Assembly: GCA_964547415.1 (NCBI GenBank)
Contig: CAZJNX010000036.1
Span: 1-26,307, forward strand
Length of the DNA: 26,307 bases
Direction of reading: 5' to 3'
Source: CAZJNX01 sp964547415
GTDB taxonomy: Bacteria > Pseudomonadota > Alphaproteobacteria > Rhizobiales > Amorphaceae
This document shows, in pieces, positions 14,646 to 23,303 of the stretch. Numbering within the stretch: the stretch's first letter is position 1; each line of letters starts with the position of its first letter. The position numbers and the translations under genes were made by a program. The notes under the pieces were generated by a model. It was not told the DNA's origin. It saw nothing but the letters and a program-made list of their open reading frames with translations, and searched no databases.

Positions 14646-15848
14646 ATGACGGCAGTCTCGCGGCGCTCGAAGGCAGGCGGCGGCGGAGCCGCGGCGCGCG
14701 GCGCGCTCGCGCGGGCGTGGCTCGTCGCCCTCGCCCTCCTCGCGGCATGGGCCGGCGCGGCCGGCAGCGCCGCGGCGCAGGGGCGCGCGGCCTTCGTGGA
14801 GGTGGACGAGGTGCGCCCCGTGTCCCTGTCGGAGACGCGCCCCCTCATCGGGCGCTTCGTGTCGACGACCCGCAGCGTGCTCGCGAGCCGGATCGAGGGC
14901 GTCGTCGCCACGGTCCACGTGCGCGTGGGAGACCGGGTGGAGAAGGGCGAGCGGATCGCGGACCTCGACCGGGAGCTCCTCGAGATCGAGGCGTCGGTGG
15001 CCGAGGCCTCCGTCACCCAGGCCGAGGCCCTGCGGGAGGCCGCGCGGGCCAACGTCTCCCTCGCCGAGCAGTCGTTCGAACGCACGCGCCGCCTGCGCGG
15101 CTCGGCCGCCTTCTCCCAGGCCCGCTTCGAAGACCTCTCCCAGGAGCTCGAGCGGGCCCGCGCCCTCTACGCCGAGGCCGAGGGCCGCTTCGCCGACGCC
15201 CGCGCCAAGGCCGCGACCGCCCGCTATCGCCTCGAGAACGCCACCGTCTCGGCCCCCTTCGACGGCGTCGTGATCGAGCGCCACGCCCAGCCCGGCGCCT
15301 ACCTGCCCACCGGCGCGCCGGTGGTCACCCTCCTCGACGACGCGGGCCTCGAGATCGAGGCGGACGTGCCGACCGAGCTCGTCGCCGCCCTGCGCATCGG
15401 GGAGACGGTGGACGTGGTTCTCGACGACGGCACCCGCCACGAGGCGCGGGTGCGCGCGGTGGTTCCGGACGAGGCGCCGCAGACGAGGACGCGCCCCGTG
15501 CGCTTCGAGCCGCTCCTCGGCGACACGGACAAGCCCCTCGCCTCGGGCCAGAGTGCCACTGTCATGGTGCCGGCGGCGCCGCCGCGGGAGGTGGTGTCCG
15601 TGTCGAAGGACGCCCTCGTGCAGCAGGCGGGCGGCTGGATCGTCTTCACCGACGCCGACGGGAAGGCGATGCCCCGCCCGGTGGAGATCGGGACCGCGAT
15701 CGAGGACCGCTTCGAGGTGATCTCGGGCCTGAAGCCGGGGGATCTCGCGGTGGTGCGCGGCAACGAGCGGCTGCGCCCGGGCCAGGCCATCGAGTTCCGC
15801 CCGCCCGAGGAGACGGGCGACCGCCGCCAGGCCCGCGTCGCGGACTAG
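14646..15848 (+). CDS. RND efflux system periplasmic adaptor (membrane fusion protein)
   Basis: This encodes 400 residues. An N-terminal signal sequence (hydrophobic run LARAWLVALALLAAWAGAA) precedes the adaptor fold. A lipoyl-like half follows (SRIEGVVATVHVRVGDRVEKGE), then a long coiled-coil hairpin rich in Ala/Glu (about residues 115-200), then the second lipoyl half (ATVSAPFDGVVIERHAQPGAYL). A beta-barrel and a membrane-proximal domain with GLKPGDLAVVRGNERLRPGQAI complete it. Such proteins bridge the inner-membrane pump to an outer-membrane channel. The ATG at 14646 is chosen because it places the signal peptide at the start; ATG 14634 is an alternative with poorer spacing. The pump gene starts 27 bases downstream. 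No outer-membrane factor is encoded nearby. Confidence 0.9.
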   Translation: MTAVSRRSKAGGGGAAARGALARAWLVALALLAAWAGAAGSAAAQGRAAFVEVDEVRPVSLSETRPLIGRFVSTTRSVLASRIEGVVATVHVRVGDRVEKGERIADLDRELLEIEASVAEASVTQAEALREAARANVSLAEQSFERTRRLRGSAAFSQARFEDLSQELERARALYAEAEGRFADARAKAATARYRLENATVSAPFDGVVIERHAQPGAYLPTGAPVVTLLDDAGLEIEADVPTELVAALRIGETVDVVLDDGTRHEARVRAVVPDEAPQTRTRPVRFEPLLGDTDKPLASGQSATVMVPAAPPREVVSVSKDALVQQAGGWIVFTDADGKAMPRPVEIGTAIEDRFEVISGLKPGDLAVVRGNERLRPGQAIEFRPPEETGDRRQARVAD

Positions 15849-15875
15849 GGCGAGGACGAGCCGGGGGCTGGGGCC

Positions 15876-18800
15876 GTGGATCCGATCCGTTTCGCCATCG
15901 AGCGGCCGATCGCCGTCATCGCGGCGGTGCTGATGGCCGTCCTGTTCGGCGTCGTCGCCCTCGCGACGATCCCGATTCAGCTGACCCCGGACGTCAGGAA
16001 GCCCGTCATCACCATCGAGACCGTCTGGCCGGGCGCCGCGCCCGCCGAGGTGGAGCGGGAGATCGTGAACCCCCAGGAGGACGCGCTGAAGGGCCTCGAG
16101 GGGCTCGAGACGATGACCTCCCAGTCCTCCACCGGCCAGGCCGAGGTGACGCTCGAGTTCGCGATCGGCACCGACATGAACCGGGCGCTCCTCCTCGTGT
16201 CGAACCGGCTCGACCGGGTGTCGGGCTATCCCGCCGAGGCCCAGGAGCCGACGCTCGGCACCTCCGGCTCCGAGGACAACCCGATCGCCTGGTTCATCCT
16301 GACCCGCGCCCCCGGCAACGACACGCCCATCCACCATTACGGCGACTTCGCCGAGGACGTGATCGGCGAGCGGCTGGAGCGGGTGGAGGGGGTCGCGGGG
16401 ACCAACGTCTTCGGCGGCTCGGCGCGCGAGCTGCAGGTGGTGATCGACCCGGAGCGGCTCGCCCGCTATCGTCTCACCATTCCGGAGATCGTCCAGCGCC
16501 TGCGCTCGGAGAGCATCTCCATCTCCGCCGGCGACGTGGAGGAGGGCAAGCGCCGCTACGTGGTGCGCACGGAGGGACAGCTCAACACCATCGAGGCCAT
16601 CGAGGCGGTGGTCCTGCGCTCGGGCGCGGCGGGCGGCGGCACGGGCGGCCTCGGCCGCGTCCTCGTGCGCGACGTCGCCGACGTCACCTTCGGCTACAAG
16701 GAGCCGACGACGCGCATCCGCCACCGGGGCGAGCCGGCGATCGCCGTCAACGTGGTGCGCGAGACCGGCGCCAACGTGATCGAGACCATGGAGGGGGTCC
16801 GCCTCACGGTGGACGAGCTCGTCGCCGGGCCGGTGACCGCGAACGGCCTCCTCTTCCGCCAGGTCTACGACGAGACCGTCTACATCGACGGGGCGATCGA
16901 CCTCGTCATCTCGAACATCTGGATCGGCGGCGTGCTCGCGGCGGGCATGCTGATGCTGTTCCTGCGCTCGCCGCGGGCGACGCTGATCGTCTCCATCGCG
17001 ATCCCCGTCTCGGTGGTTGCCTCGTTCGTCGCCATGAGCGCGCTCGGGCGCACCCTCAACGTGATCTCGCTCGCGGGCATCGCCTTCGCCGTCGGCATGG
17101 TGGTGGACGCGGCGATCGTGGTGCTCGAGAACATCTATCGCCTGCGCCAGGAAGGCCGGCCGCCCGCCGAGGCCGCCTACGAGGGGGCGAGGCAGGTATG
17201 GGGGGCGATCCTCGTCTCCGCCCTCACGACGGTGATGGTGTTCATCCCGATCCTGACCATGGAGCTCGAGGCGGGCCAGCTCTTCCGCGACATCGCGGTC
17301 GCCATCTCCGTCGCGGTGCTGTTGTCCCTCCTCGTCGCGGTCACGGTGATTCCGGCCCTGTCGCGCCGCCTTCTCACGCGCGACGTGTCCCTCGGGGCGG
17401 TGCGCCTTCCGGTGATCGACTGGCTCGCGGGCCTGTTCGCGAGGGTCGTGACCGGCTACGTCAGGGCGACCAACGCGAGCCGCCTGTTCGGCGTCCTCGT
17501 GGTGGTGGCGATCACCGCGGGCGCCGTCACCTTCACCTTCAAGTTCCTGCCGGACGCGGAGTACCTTCCCGAGGGCAACCGCAACCTCGTGTTCGGCCTC
17601 CTGATCCCGCCGCCGGGCTACAACCTCGACACCACCTTCACCATCGCCGAGCGGGTGGAATCCGTCGCCCGGCCGCTGTGGGAGATGACGGGGGATCCGG
17701 GGCCGGACTCGGCGCCCGCGATCGAGAACTTCTTCTTCGTGGCACGCCCGGGCGTTTCCTTCGTCGGCGCGACCGCCCTCGACCCCACCCGGGCGGCCGA
17801 CCTCATCCCAGTACTCTCCCGCCCCGTCTTCGCCGAGCCCGGCACCTTCGGCTTCATGTCCCAGCCGTCCATCTTCGGGCGAGGCATCGGCGGCGGCAAA
17901 GTGATCGAGCTCAACGTGTCGGGGCAGGACCTGCCGGAGATCCTCGGCGTCGCTGTACGCGCGGCGGGGCTGATCGCGGGGCTCTTCCCCCGCTCCGAGG
18001 GCCACCAGTTCCGCCCGCTGCCCGGCCTCGAACTCGGCTCGCCCGAGATCCGCATCGAGCCCGACCGGGTTCGCCTCGCCGACGCGGGCGTCGACGCCGA
18101 CACCCTCGCGGCCACCATCGACGCCTTCAACGACGGCCTCAGGATCGAGGAGATCACGGTCGGCGCCCAGCGGATCGACCTCACCCTCAAGGGCGACGTG
18201 GCGACCGCGGCCGCCCGCACCCAGGCGATCGACCAGCTGCCCGTCGTCACGGATTCGGGACGCATCCTTCCCGTCTCGGCCCTCGCCACCGTCCGCGTGA
18301 CGGCCGGCCCCACCGAGATCCGCCACCGCGAGCGCCTGCGCACGGTGACGCTCGAGGTGAAGCCCTCGCCCGCCGTCCCGCTGGAGACCGCCGTCAACGT
18401 CATCCGCTCGGAGGTGATCGCGCCGCTCGAGGCGGAGGGCCTGCCGCCGGGCATCCGCCTCGGCGTGTCGGGTACGGCCGACGAGCTGACCCGCACGCAG
18501 GAGGCGATCGGGGTCAACCTCCTGATCGCCCTCGTCATCGTGTTCCTGGTGATGGCGATCCTGTTCGAGAGCTTCGTGCTGCCGCTGGTGGTGCTGATCT
18601 CGGTCCCGGTGGCGGCGTCGGGGGGCGTCGCGGGCCTCGCCGTCCTCAACACCTTCCAGACCCAGCCCCTCGACATGCTGACGATGCTGGGCTTCGTCAT
18701 CCTGGTCGGGATCGTCGTCAACAACGCGATCCTGATCGTGCACCAGACGCTCTACCACCTGAAGGAGGAGGGGTTGTCCCCGCCCGACGCCATCCTGACG

Positions 18801-19073
18801 GCGACGCGCAACCGCATCCGCCCGATCTTCATGTCGACGCTCACGAGCGTGTTCGGGATGCTGCCGCTGGTGGTCGTTCCGGGCGCGGGGGCGGAGCTCT
18901 ACCGCGGGCTGGGCTCGGTGGTGGTGGGGGGCCTTGCCCTCAGCGCGCTCCTCACCCTGTTGATGGTGCCGCCGCTCCTGCGCGTCCTCCTCGGGTCGGG
19001 TGCGCCGGCCGGCGATGCCGCCGTGGCGCCCGCCGCGCCGGCCCGCGAGGGCATTCCCGAGCCGGCCGAGTAG
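15876..19073 (+). CDS. RND family efflux transporter permease (AcrB/HAE1-like)
   Basis: At 1,065 residues this is the full length of the family. The N-terminal signature DPIRFAIERPIAVIAAVLMAVLFG is followed by the first large periplasmic loop, a cluster of membrane helices, the second large loop, and the C-terminal helices ending near VVPGAGAELYRGLGSVVVGG. In the TM4 helix the proton-relay motif reads GMVVDAAIVVLEN: Asp411 is present, but the second acidic residue of the AcrB pair is Ala412. The pump uses proton motive force; the substrate cannot be predicted from this. The start is a GTG at 15876. It ends in an Ala/Pro-rich cytoplasmic tail. Together with the preceding adaptor it forms a two-gene operon. 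Confidence 0.93.
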   Translation: MDPIRFAIERPIAVIAAVLMAVLFGVVALATIPIQLTPDVRKPVITIETVWPGAAPAEVEREIVNPQEDALKGLEGLETMTSQSSTGQAEVTLEFAIGTDMNRALLLVSNRLDRVSGYPAEAQEPTLGTSGSEDNPIAWFILTRAPGNDTPIHHYGDFAEDVIGERLERVEGVAGTNVFGGSARELQVVIDPERLARYRLTIPEIVQRLRSESISISAGDVEEGKRRYVVRTEGQLNTIEAIEAVVLRSGAAGGGTGGLGRVLVRDVADVTFGYKEPTTRIRHRGEPAIAVNVVRETGANVIETMEGVRLTVDELVAGPVTANGLLFRQVYDETVYIDGAIDLVISNIWIGGVLAAGMLMLFLRSPRATLIVSIAIPVSVVASFVAMSALGRTLNVISLAGIAFAVGMVVDAAIVVLENIYRLRQEGRPPAEAAYEGARQVWGAILVSALTTVMVFIPILTMELEAGQLFRDIAVAISVAVLLSLLVAVTVIPALSRRLLTRDVSLGAVRLPVIDWLAGLFARVVTGYVRATNASRLFGVLVVVAITAGAVTFTFKFLPDAEYLPEGNRNLVFGLLIPPPGYNLDTTFTIAERVESVARPLWEMTGDPGPDSAPAIENFFFVARPGVSFVGATALDPTRAADLIPVLSRPVFAEPGTFGFMSQPSIFGRGIGGGKVIELNVSGQDLPEILGVAVRAAGLIAGLFPRSEGHQFRPLPGLELGSPEIRIEPDRVRLADAGVDADTLAATIDAFNDGLRIEEITVGAQRIDLTLKGDVATAAARTQAIDQLPVVTDSGRILPVSALATVRVTAGPTEIRHRERLRTVTLEVKPSPAVPLETAVNVIRSEVIAPLEAEGLPPGIRLGVSGTADELTRTQEAIGVNLLIALVIVFLVMAILFESFVLPLVVLISVPVAASGGVAGLAVLNTFQTQPLDMLTMLGFVILVGIVVNNAILIVHQTLYHLKEEGLSPPDAILTATRNRIRPIFMSTLTSVFGMLPLVVVPGAGAELYRGLGSVVVGGLALSALLTLLMVPPLLRVLLGSGAPAGDAAVAPAAPAREGIPEPAE

Positions 19074-19134
19074 GCGTCCGCCGGCAGCGTCCCGGCGCCG
19101 GCCGGCCCGTCCGCCGCGCCGCGCCGCAGGAGGC

Positions 19135-19164
19135 GCCGCCTCGGTCCGTGCCGCCTCGATCCGT
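19135..19164 (+). repeat. 15-bp tandem repeat, two units, upstream of flgB
   Basis: GCCGCCTCGGTCCGT is followed directly by GCCGCCTCGATCCGT and a weaker third copy, in the 255-base gap between the RND gene and flgB. It could be chance in GC-rich sequence or a binding-site array. No flagellar promoter of a known class was recognised in this gap. Confidence 0.6.
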
Positions 19165-19328
19165 GCCGCCGACGCTCGTTCCGCCCGTTCGCCCCTCGCC
19201 CCACCATTTTCTTCGGCCGGAATCGGAAATCGGCTCGGCGACGTTCGTCAGCCAAGCCTCGCCCAAGGTCGATCCGCTACCCAAGCGGGCATCGAACCCG
19301 TCAACGCATCCAGAGGGCGAGAGGTTCC

Positions 19329-19712
19329 ATGGAACCCGTGTTTCTCTTCGGCCTGTCCTTCGACCATGCGGAGTGGGCGTCCGTCCGCCAGGCGACGGTC
19401 GCAGGCAACATCGCCAACGCCGACACGCCGGGCTACCGCGCGCGGGACATCGAGCCGTTCCGCAGCGCGCTCGATCGCTTCTCCCTCGCCATGGAGGCCA
19501 CCCACCCGTCCCACCTCGCCGTCGACTACCGGGAGATCCGGGTGGGCGACACCGAGCGGCGGGACGGCTGGGAGATCTCCCATTCCGGCAACTCCGTCAG
19601 CATCGAGGAGGACCTGATGAAGGCGAGCCAGGCCAGCCGCGCCCACCGGCTCGACATGTCCGTGATGCAGTCCTTCCACCGCATGCTTCTGACCAGCGTG
19701 AGGAGCCAATGA
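19329..19712 (+). CDS. flgB: Flagellar basal-body rod protein FlgB
   Basis: This 127-residue proximal rod subunit is exported by the flagellar type III apparatus, so it has no cleaved signal peptide. The N-terminal family motif is AGNIANADTPGYRARDIEPF, and the C-terminal heptad-rich helix ends SVMQSFHRMLLTSVRSQ. It is the first gene of the flagellar run. A GAGAGG lies just upstream of the ATG at 19329. Its stop overlaps flgC (ATGA), so the two rod genes are coupled. Confidence 0.95.
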   Translation: MEPVFLFGLSFDHAEWASVRQATVAGNIANADTPGYRARDIEPFRSALDRFSLAMEATHPSHLAVDYREIRVGDTERRDGWEISHSGNSVSIEEDLMKASQASRAHRLDMSVMQSFHRMLLTSVRSQ

Positions 19713-20131
19713 CCGTCGATGCCCTCTCGGCCGTGAGCCGCCTCGCCGGCGCGGGCATGGAAGCCCAGGCCCACCGCCTCAAGATCGTGGCGGAGAACAT
19801 GGCCAACGTCCGCTCCACGGGCGTGGAGCCCGGCGCCGATCCCTACCGCCGCCAGACCATCGTGTTCGAGGCCCATCTCGACCGCGAGCTCGGCGCGCAG
19901 ACCGTGGACGTCGAGAAGATCTCGCGCGACCCGACGCCGTTCCGCGTCGAGTTCCTGCCCGGCCATCCGGCTGCGGACGCGGACGGCTTCGTCAAGTTTC
20001 CGAACGTCAACATGCTGATCGAGATGGCGGACATGCGCGAAGCCAACCGGAGTTACGAGGCGAACCTTCAGATGATCAAGCACGCGCGGGCCATGGTCGC
20101 CCAGACGCTGGACCTGTTGAGGGGGCGGTGA
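19709..20131 (+). CDS. flgC: Flagellar basal-body rod protein FlgC
   Basis: This 140-residue rod subunit starts at the ATG overlapping the flgB stop. Family segments are AENMANVRSTGVEPGADPYRR near the N-terminus (N-A-N variant of the rod motif) and the C-terminal VNMLIEMADMREANRSYEAN, followed by a helix used in rod assembly. The GAGG ahead of the start lies within the end of flgB. Its TGA overlaps the fliE ATG by one base (TGATG). Confidence 0.95.
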   Translation: MTVDALSAVSRLAGAGMEAQAHRLKIVAENMANVRSTGVEPGADPYRRQTIVFEAHLDRELGAQTVDVEKISRDPTPFRVEFLPGHPAADADGFVKFPNVNMLIEMADMREANRSYEANLQMIKHARAMVAQTLDLLRGR

Positions 20132-20442
20132 TGCTCTCGGCCGTCACCCGCATCCCGACCGTCGGCGAGACCCAGGCCCTGAGGCCCGCCGAGCCGACGG
20201 CGACGCAGACCCGCCCGGACCCCACGGCGAGCTTCGCGGAAGTCCTCGCCACCCTCTCGCGCAACGGCATCCGGACGATGGAGACGGCGGAGGCGACGGC
20301 CATCCGCGGGATCCACGGCGGCGCCTCGGTGCAGGACGTGGTGGAGGCGATCGTCACCGCCGAGCAGACGCTGCAGGCCGCGGTCGCCGTGCGCGACCGC
20401 GTCGTCGCCGCCTACCAGGAAATCAGCCGCATGGCGATCTGA
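20131..20442 (+). CDS. fliE: Flagellar hook-basal body complex protein FliE
   Basis: This 103-residue protein joins the MS ring and export gate to the proximal rod. It has a disordered N-terminus, then the family's helical part SFAEVLATL and the conserved end VQDVVEAIVTAEQTLQAAVAVRDRVVAAYQEISRM. The GTG three bases earlier (20128) would add one residue. The ATG is preferred because TGATG stop-start overlaps are used throughout this operon. Confidence 0.93.
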   Translation: MLSAVTRIPTVGETQALRPAEPTATQTRPDPTASFAEVLATLSRNGIRTMETAEATAIRGIHGGASVQDVVEAIVTAEQTLQAAVAVRDRVVAAYQEISRMAI

Positions 20443-20503
20443 CGGCCCTGCCGGGTCGAGGCGCCCCGCCTTGCAGAGAGCCACCAGGACGGACGAAGCA
20501 CCG

Positions 20504-21292
20504 ATGAGAGCACTCGCCATCGCCGCCACGGGCATGGACGCCCAGGAAACCAACGTCGAGGTGATCGCGAACAACATCGCGAACATCAACACCACCGCCT
20601 TCAAGCGCTCCCGTGCCGAGTTCGCGGACCTCCTGTACCAGTTCGAGCGCCTGCAGGGCGTGCCCAACCGCGGCGGGGAGAACCCGGTGCCGGAGGGCGC
20701 GCGCATCGGCCTCGGCGTGCGAACGGTCGCGATCCGGAACCTGCACATGCAGGGTTCCCTGTCGATCACTTCCAATCCGCTCGACCTCGCCATCAACGGC
20801 CGCGGCTACTTTGAGATCGTGGGTCCCAACGGCGAGGCGCTCTACACCCGGGCAGGCTCCTTCAACAAGGGGCCGGAGGGCGAGCTCGTCACCCTCGACG
20901 GCTACCTCGTCCAGCCCGCCATCGTCTTTCCGGACGACACGAAGCGGATCGTCGTGAACCGCTCGGGCGAGGTGTTCGCGGAACTGCCGGACGAGCCCGC
21001 GCCTCAGTTCCTCGGCCAGCTCAACATGGTCACCTTCGCGAACGATGCGGGTCTCGAGCCCCTCGGCGACAACCTCTTCCGCGAGACCGCCGCCTCGGGC
21101 GCCCCGGTGGAGGGCGTCGCGGGCGAGGAGGGCTTCGGCACCATCAACCAGGGCTATCTCGAGGCGTCGAACGTGGACCCGGTGAAGGAGATCACCAACC
21201 TCATCGCCGCCCAGCGCGCCTACGAGATGAACTCCCGCGTGATGCAGGCCGCCGACAGCATGGCCGGCACCGTCTCCACCGGCATCCGCTGA
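20504..21292 (+). CDS. flgG: Flagellar distal rod protein FlgG
   Basis: This encodes 262 residues, normal for FlgG. The N-terminal motif NNIANINTTAFKRSRAEFADLLYQ, the domain D1 segment LAINGRGYFEI, and the C-terminal SNVDPVKEITNLIAAQRAYEMNSRVMQ are all diagnostic of the distal rod rather than FlgF or FlgE. An upstream in-frame TTG at 20471 is less likely, since the ATG at 20504 places the family's MRALAIAATGMDAQE at the start. It is separated from fliE by 61 bases, the largest gap inside the first half of the operon. Confidence 0.95.
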   Translation: MRALAIAATGMDAQETNVEVIANNIANINTTAFKRSRAEFADLLYQFERLQGVPNRGGENPVPEGARIGLGVRTVAIRNLHMQGSLSITSNPLDLAINGRGYFEIVGPNGEALYTRAGSFNKGPEGELVTLDGYLVQPAIVFPDDTKRIVVNRSGEVFAELPDEPAPQFLGQLNMVTFANDAGLEPLGDNLFRETAASGAPVEGVAGEEGFGTINQGYLEASNVDPVKEITNLIAAQRAYEMNSRVMQAADSMAGTVSTGIR

Positions 21293-21302
21293 GGTCGCGC
21301 CG

Positions 21303-21812
21303 ATGGTCCGCCCGTTCGCCCGCGCCGTCGCGGCGCGCTCCTTCCGCCGGCGCGTCGCCTTGCTGTTTCTCGCGTTCGCCGCGCCCGCACAGGCCCTCGC
21401 GGCGAGCGGCGGGCTCCTGCCCGTCCCGTCCGTCACCATCTACCCGGGCGACCGCATCACCCGCGAGATGATCACCGACAAGCACTTCTACTTCGATCCG
21501 GCCCGTCCGCTGCCGGTGATCGACGACGCCGGGCCGATCATCGGCAAGGTGGCCCGCCGCACGCTGCCGGCCGGCCGCCCGATCCCGCACAACGGCGTGG
21601 GCGAGCCCGATCTCGTCTTTCGCGGCACACCCACGACGGCCCGCTTCCAGCGCGGCGGGCTCATCCTGCAGACCACCGTCCTGCCGCTGGAGAACGGGGG
21701 CCTCGGCGAGCGGGTGCAGGCCCGCAACATCGACACCGGCCGCATCGTCAACGGCATCGTCCTGAAGGAGGGCGTCCTTGCCGTCGGCACGGTCGTGGGC
21801 GGCGAGGGTTGA
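21303..21812 (+). CDS. flgA: Flagellar P-ring assembly chaperone FlgA
   Basis: This 169-residue protein has a signal peptide (RRRVALLFLAFAAPAQALA, cleavage near residue 34). A SAF-type domain follows, with PSVTIYPGDRITREMI, ARRTLPAGRPIPHNGVGEP, and the closing region GLGERVQARNIDTGRIVNGIV. FlgA is periplasmic and helps FlgI assemble into the P ring, which fits its position directly before flgI. It is on the short side, as usual in alphaproteobacteria, where only the C-terminal part of the longer enterobacterial FlgA is present. It starts 10 bases after flgG. Confidence 0.92.
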   Translation: MVRPFARAVAARSFRRRVALLFLAFAAPAQALAASGGLLPVPSVTIYPGDRITREMITDKHFYFDPARPLPVIDDAGPIIGKVARRTLPAGRPIPHNGVGEPDLVFRGTPTTARFQRGGLILQTTVLPLENGGLGERVQARNIDTGRIVNGIVLKEGVLAVGTVVGGEG

Positions 21813-21820
21813 GGAGGAGG
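21812..21820 (+). promoter_or_regulatory. Strong Shine-Dalgarno that sets the flgI start
   Basis: AGGAGGAGG begins at the last base of flgA and ends 8 bases before the ATG at 21829. An ATG directly abutting it at 21821 is in the wrong frame. This site supports 21829 as the start and makes the long FlgI N-terminal extension more likely to be real. Confidence 0.7.
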
Positions 21821-21828
21821 ATGCGGCC

Positions 21829-23220
21829 ATGGCCGTGAAGTCGTCGGCCAGCGGGGCGCCCGCCGGATTTTCTGCGCTCCGCGCGCCCGAAGAGGGCCGG
21901 GTCGCGGCCTGCGGCCGTCCGGCCGTGGCGGGGGAGGGCGTGGTCCATGCGGCGTGCCCGGACCAGCTGCCATCGGCCCTTTGCCTCTACGCCAGCCGGC
22001 GCAGCCGGCGTGGCCCCGGCGAGGGCGGCGGCGGATCCCTGGCACCCGAGCTCGGATCCGTTCTCGCCGCCACCGTCCTCGCTACCGCGCTCGCGCTCCT
22101 GCCGCTCGCGATCGACGCGCCGGCCCGTGCCGACGGGTTTCTCGGTGAGGACGATGCCCTCGAGACGCTCCAGGCGACGGGCGTGCGCATCAAGGACATC
22201 ACCGACGTCCAGGGCGTGCGCGACAACCAGCTGATCGGCTACGGCCTCGTCGTCGGCCTGCAGGGCAGCGGTGACACCTTGCGCAACTCGCCCTACACCG
22301 AGCGCGCCCTCGCCTCCATGCTCGACCGCCTGGGCGTCGACGTGCGCGACACCCCCTTGAGGGCGCGCAACGTCGCCGCCGTGATGGTGACCGCGGACCT
22401 GCCGCCGTTCGTGGGCCCCGGCGCCCGGATCGACGTGACCATCTCCTCGATCGGCGATGCCACGAGCCTGCGCGGCGGCACGCTGCTGATGACCCCGCTC
22501 GCCGGGGGCAATGCCGAGGTCTATGCCGTGGCACAGGGCCCGGTCGCCGTCTCCGGCTTCGTGGTGGAGGGGGCGGCCGCCGAGCTGACCCAGGGCGTCC
22601 CGACGGCGGGCCGGATCCCCAACGGCGCCCTCGTGGAGCGGGAGGTCCCGGGCCGCCTCGACGGGATCGACCCGCTCGTTCTCGAGCTGCGCAACCCGGA
22701 TTTCCGCACCGCCGCCCTCATCTCCGACGCCATCAACCATTTCGGCCGCAATCGCTACGGCCGGCCGCTCGCTCGCGCCCGTGACCTCAGGTCGGTGGTC
22801 GTCCACCTCCCGGACGGGGTAAACCCGACCCGTTTCCTCGCCCGGATCGGTGCCCTGCGGGTGACGCCCGACACCCCCGCCCGCGTCGTCATCGACCAGC
22901 GCACGGGAACGGTGGTCGTCGGCCAGAACGTGCAGATCACCACGGTCGGCGTCGCCCACGGCAATCTCGTGGTGCGCGTCACGGAGGAGCCGCTCGTCGC
23001 CCAGCCGCTCCCGTTCTCCGACGGGGAGACGGTCGTCGTGCCTCGCACCGAGGTGGAGGCGGAGGAGCAGGACGGGCAGATGACCATCGTCGGCGGCACC
23101 GACCTGCAGACCCTCGTGGACGGCCTCAACCGCCTCGGCCTGACGCCGACCGACATCATCTCGATCCTCCAGGCGATCAAGACCGCTGGCGCCCTCCAGG
23201 CGGATCTCGTCATCCAGTAG
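21829..23220 (+). CDS. flgI: Flagellar P-ring protein FlgI with an N-terminal extension
   Basis: This encodes 463 residues; FlgI is usually about 365-380. The mature part is classic: VRIKDITDVQGVRDNQLIGYGLVVGLQGSGDTL, VDVRDTPLRARNVAAVMVTADLP, and the end GLTPTDIISILQAIKTAGAL. It forms the periplasmic P ring around the rod. The likely export signal is LAATVLATALALLPLAIDAPARA, but about 75 residues of low-complexity sequence precede it. No ATG, GTG or TTG lies in frame just before the hydrophobic segment, while the start at 21829 has a strong Shine-Dalgarno. Either the leader is unusually long or the signal is initiated unusually. Confidence 0.92.
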   Translation: MAVKSSASGAPAGFSALRAPEEGRVAACGRPAVAGEGVVHAACPDQLPSALCLYASRRSRRGPGEGGGGSLAPELGSVLAATVLATALALLPLAIDAPARADGFLGEDDALETLQATGVRIKDITDVQGVRDNQLIGYGLVVGLQGSGDTLRNSPYTERALASMLDRLGVDVRDTPLRARNVAAVMVTADLPPFVGPGARIDVTISSIGDATSLRGGTLLMTPLAGGNAEVYAVAQGPVAVSGFVVEGAAAELTQGVPTAGRIPNGALVEREVPGRLDGIDPLVLELRNPDFRTAALISDAINHFGRNRYGRPLARARDLRSVVVHLPDGVNPTRFLARIGALRVTPDTPARVVIDQRTGTVVVGQNVQITTVGVAHGNLVVRVTEEPLVAQPLPFSDGETVVVPRTEVEAEEQDGQMTIVGGTDLQTLVDGLNRLGLTPTDIISILQAIKTAGALQADLVIQ

Positions 23221-23303
23221 ACGCGCGACGCAAGCTCCGGGCAAGCATGATGACCTACTGGAACGAAGGCCGGACATGGATCGAACGAAAAGGGAGGTCC
23301 GCC

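Noticed and set aside
14505..18758. Minus-strand open frame of more than 1,400 codons opposite the RND operon
   Set aside because: It is a His/Asp/Arg/Gly-rich shadow of the adaptor and pump genes. Both sense genes have complete, family-matching sequences.
19074..19328. Sigma-54 or sigma-28 promoter for the flagellar operon
   Set aside because: I looked for TGGC-N8-TTGC and for sigma-28-like elements in this gap and found no acceptable match. The 15-bp doublet there is noted only as a repeat.
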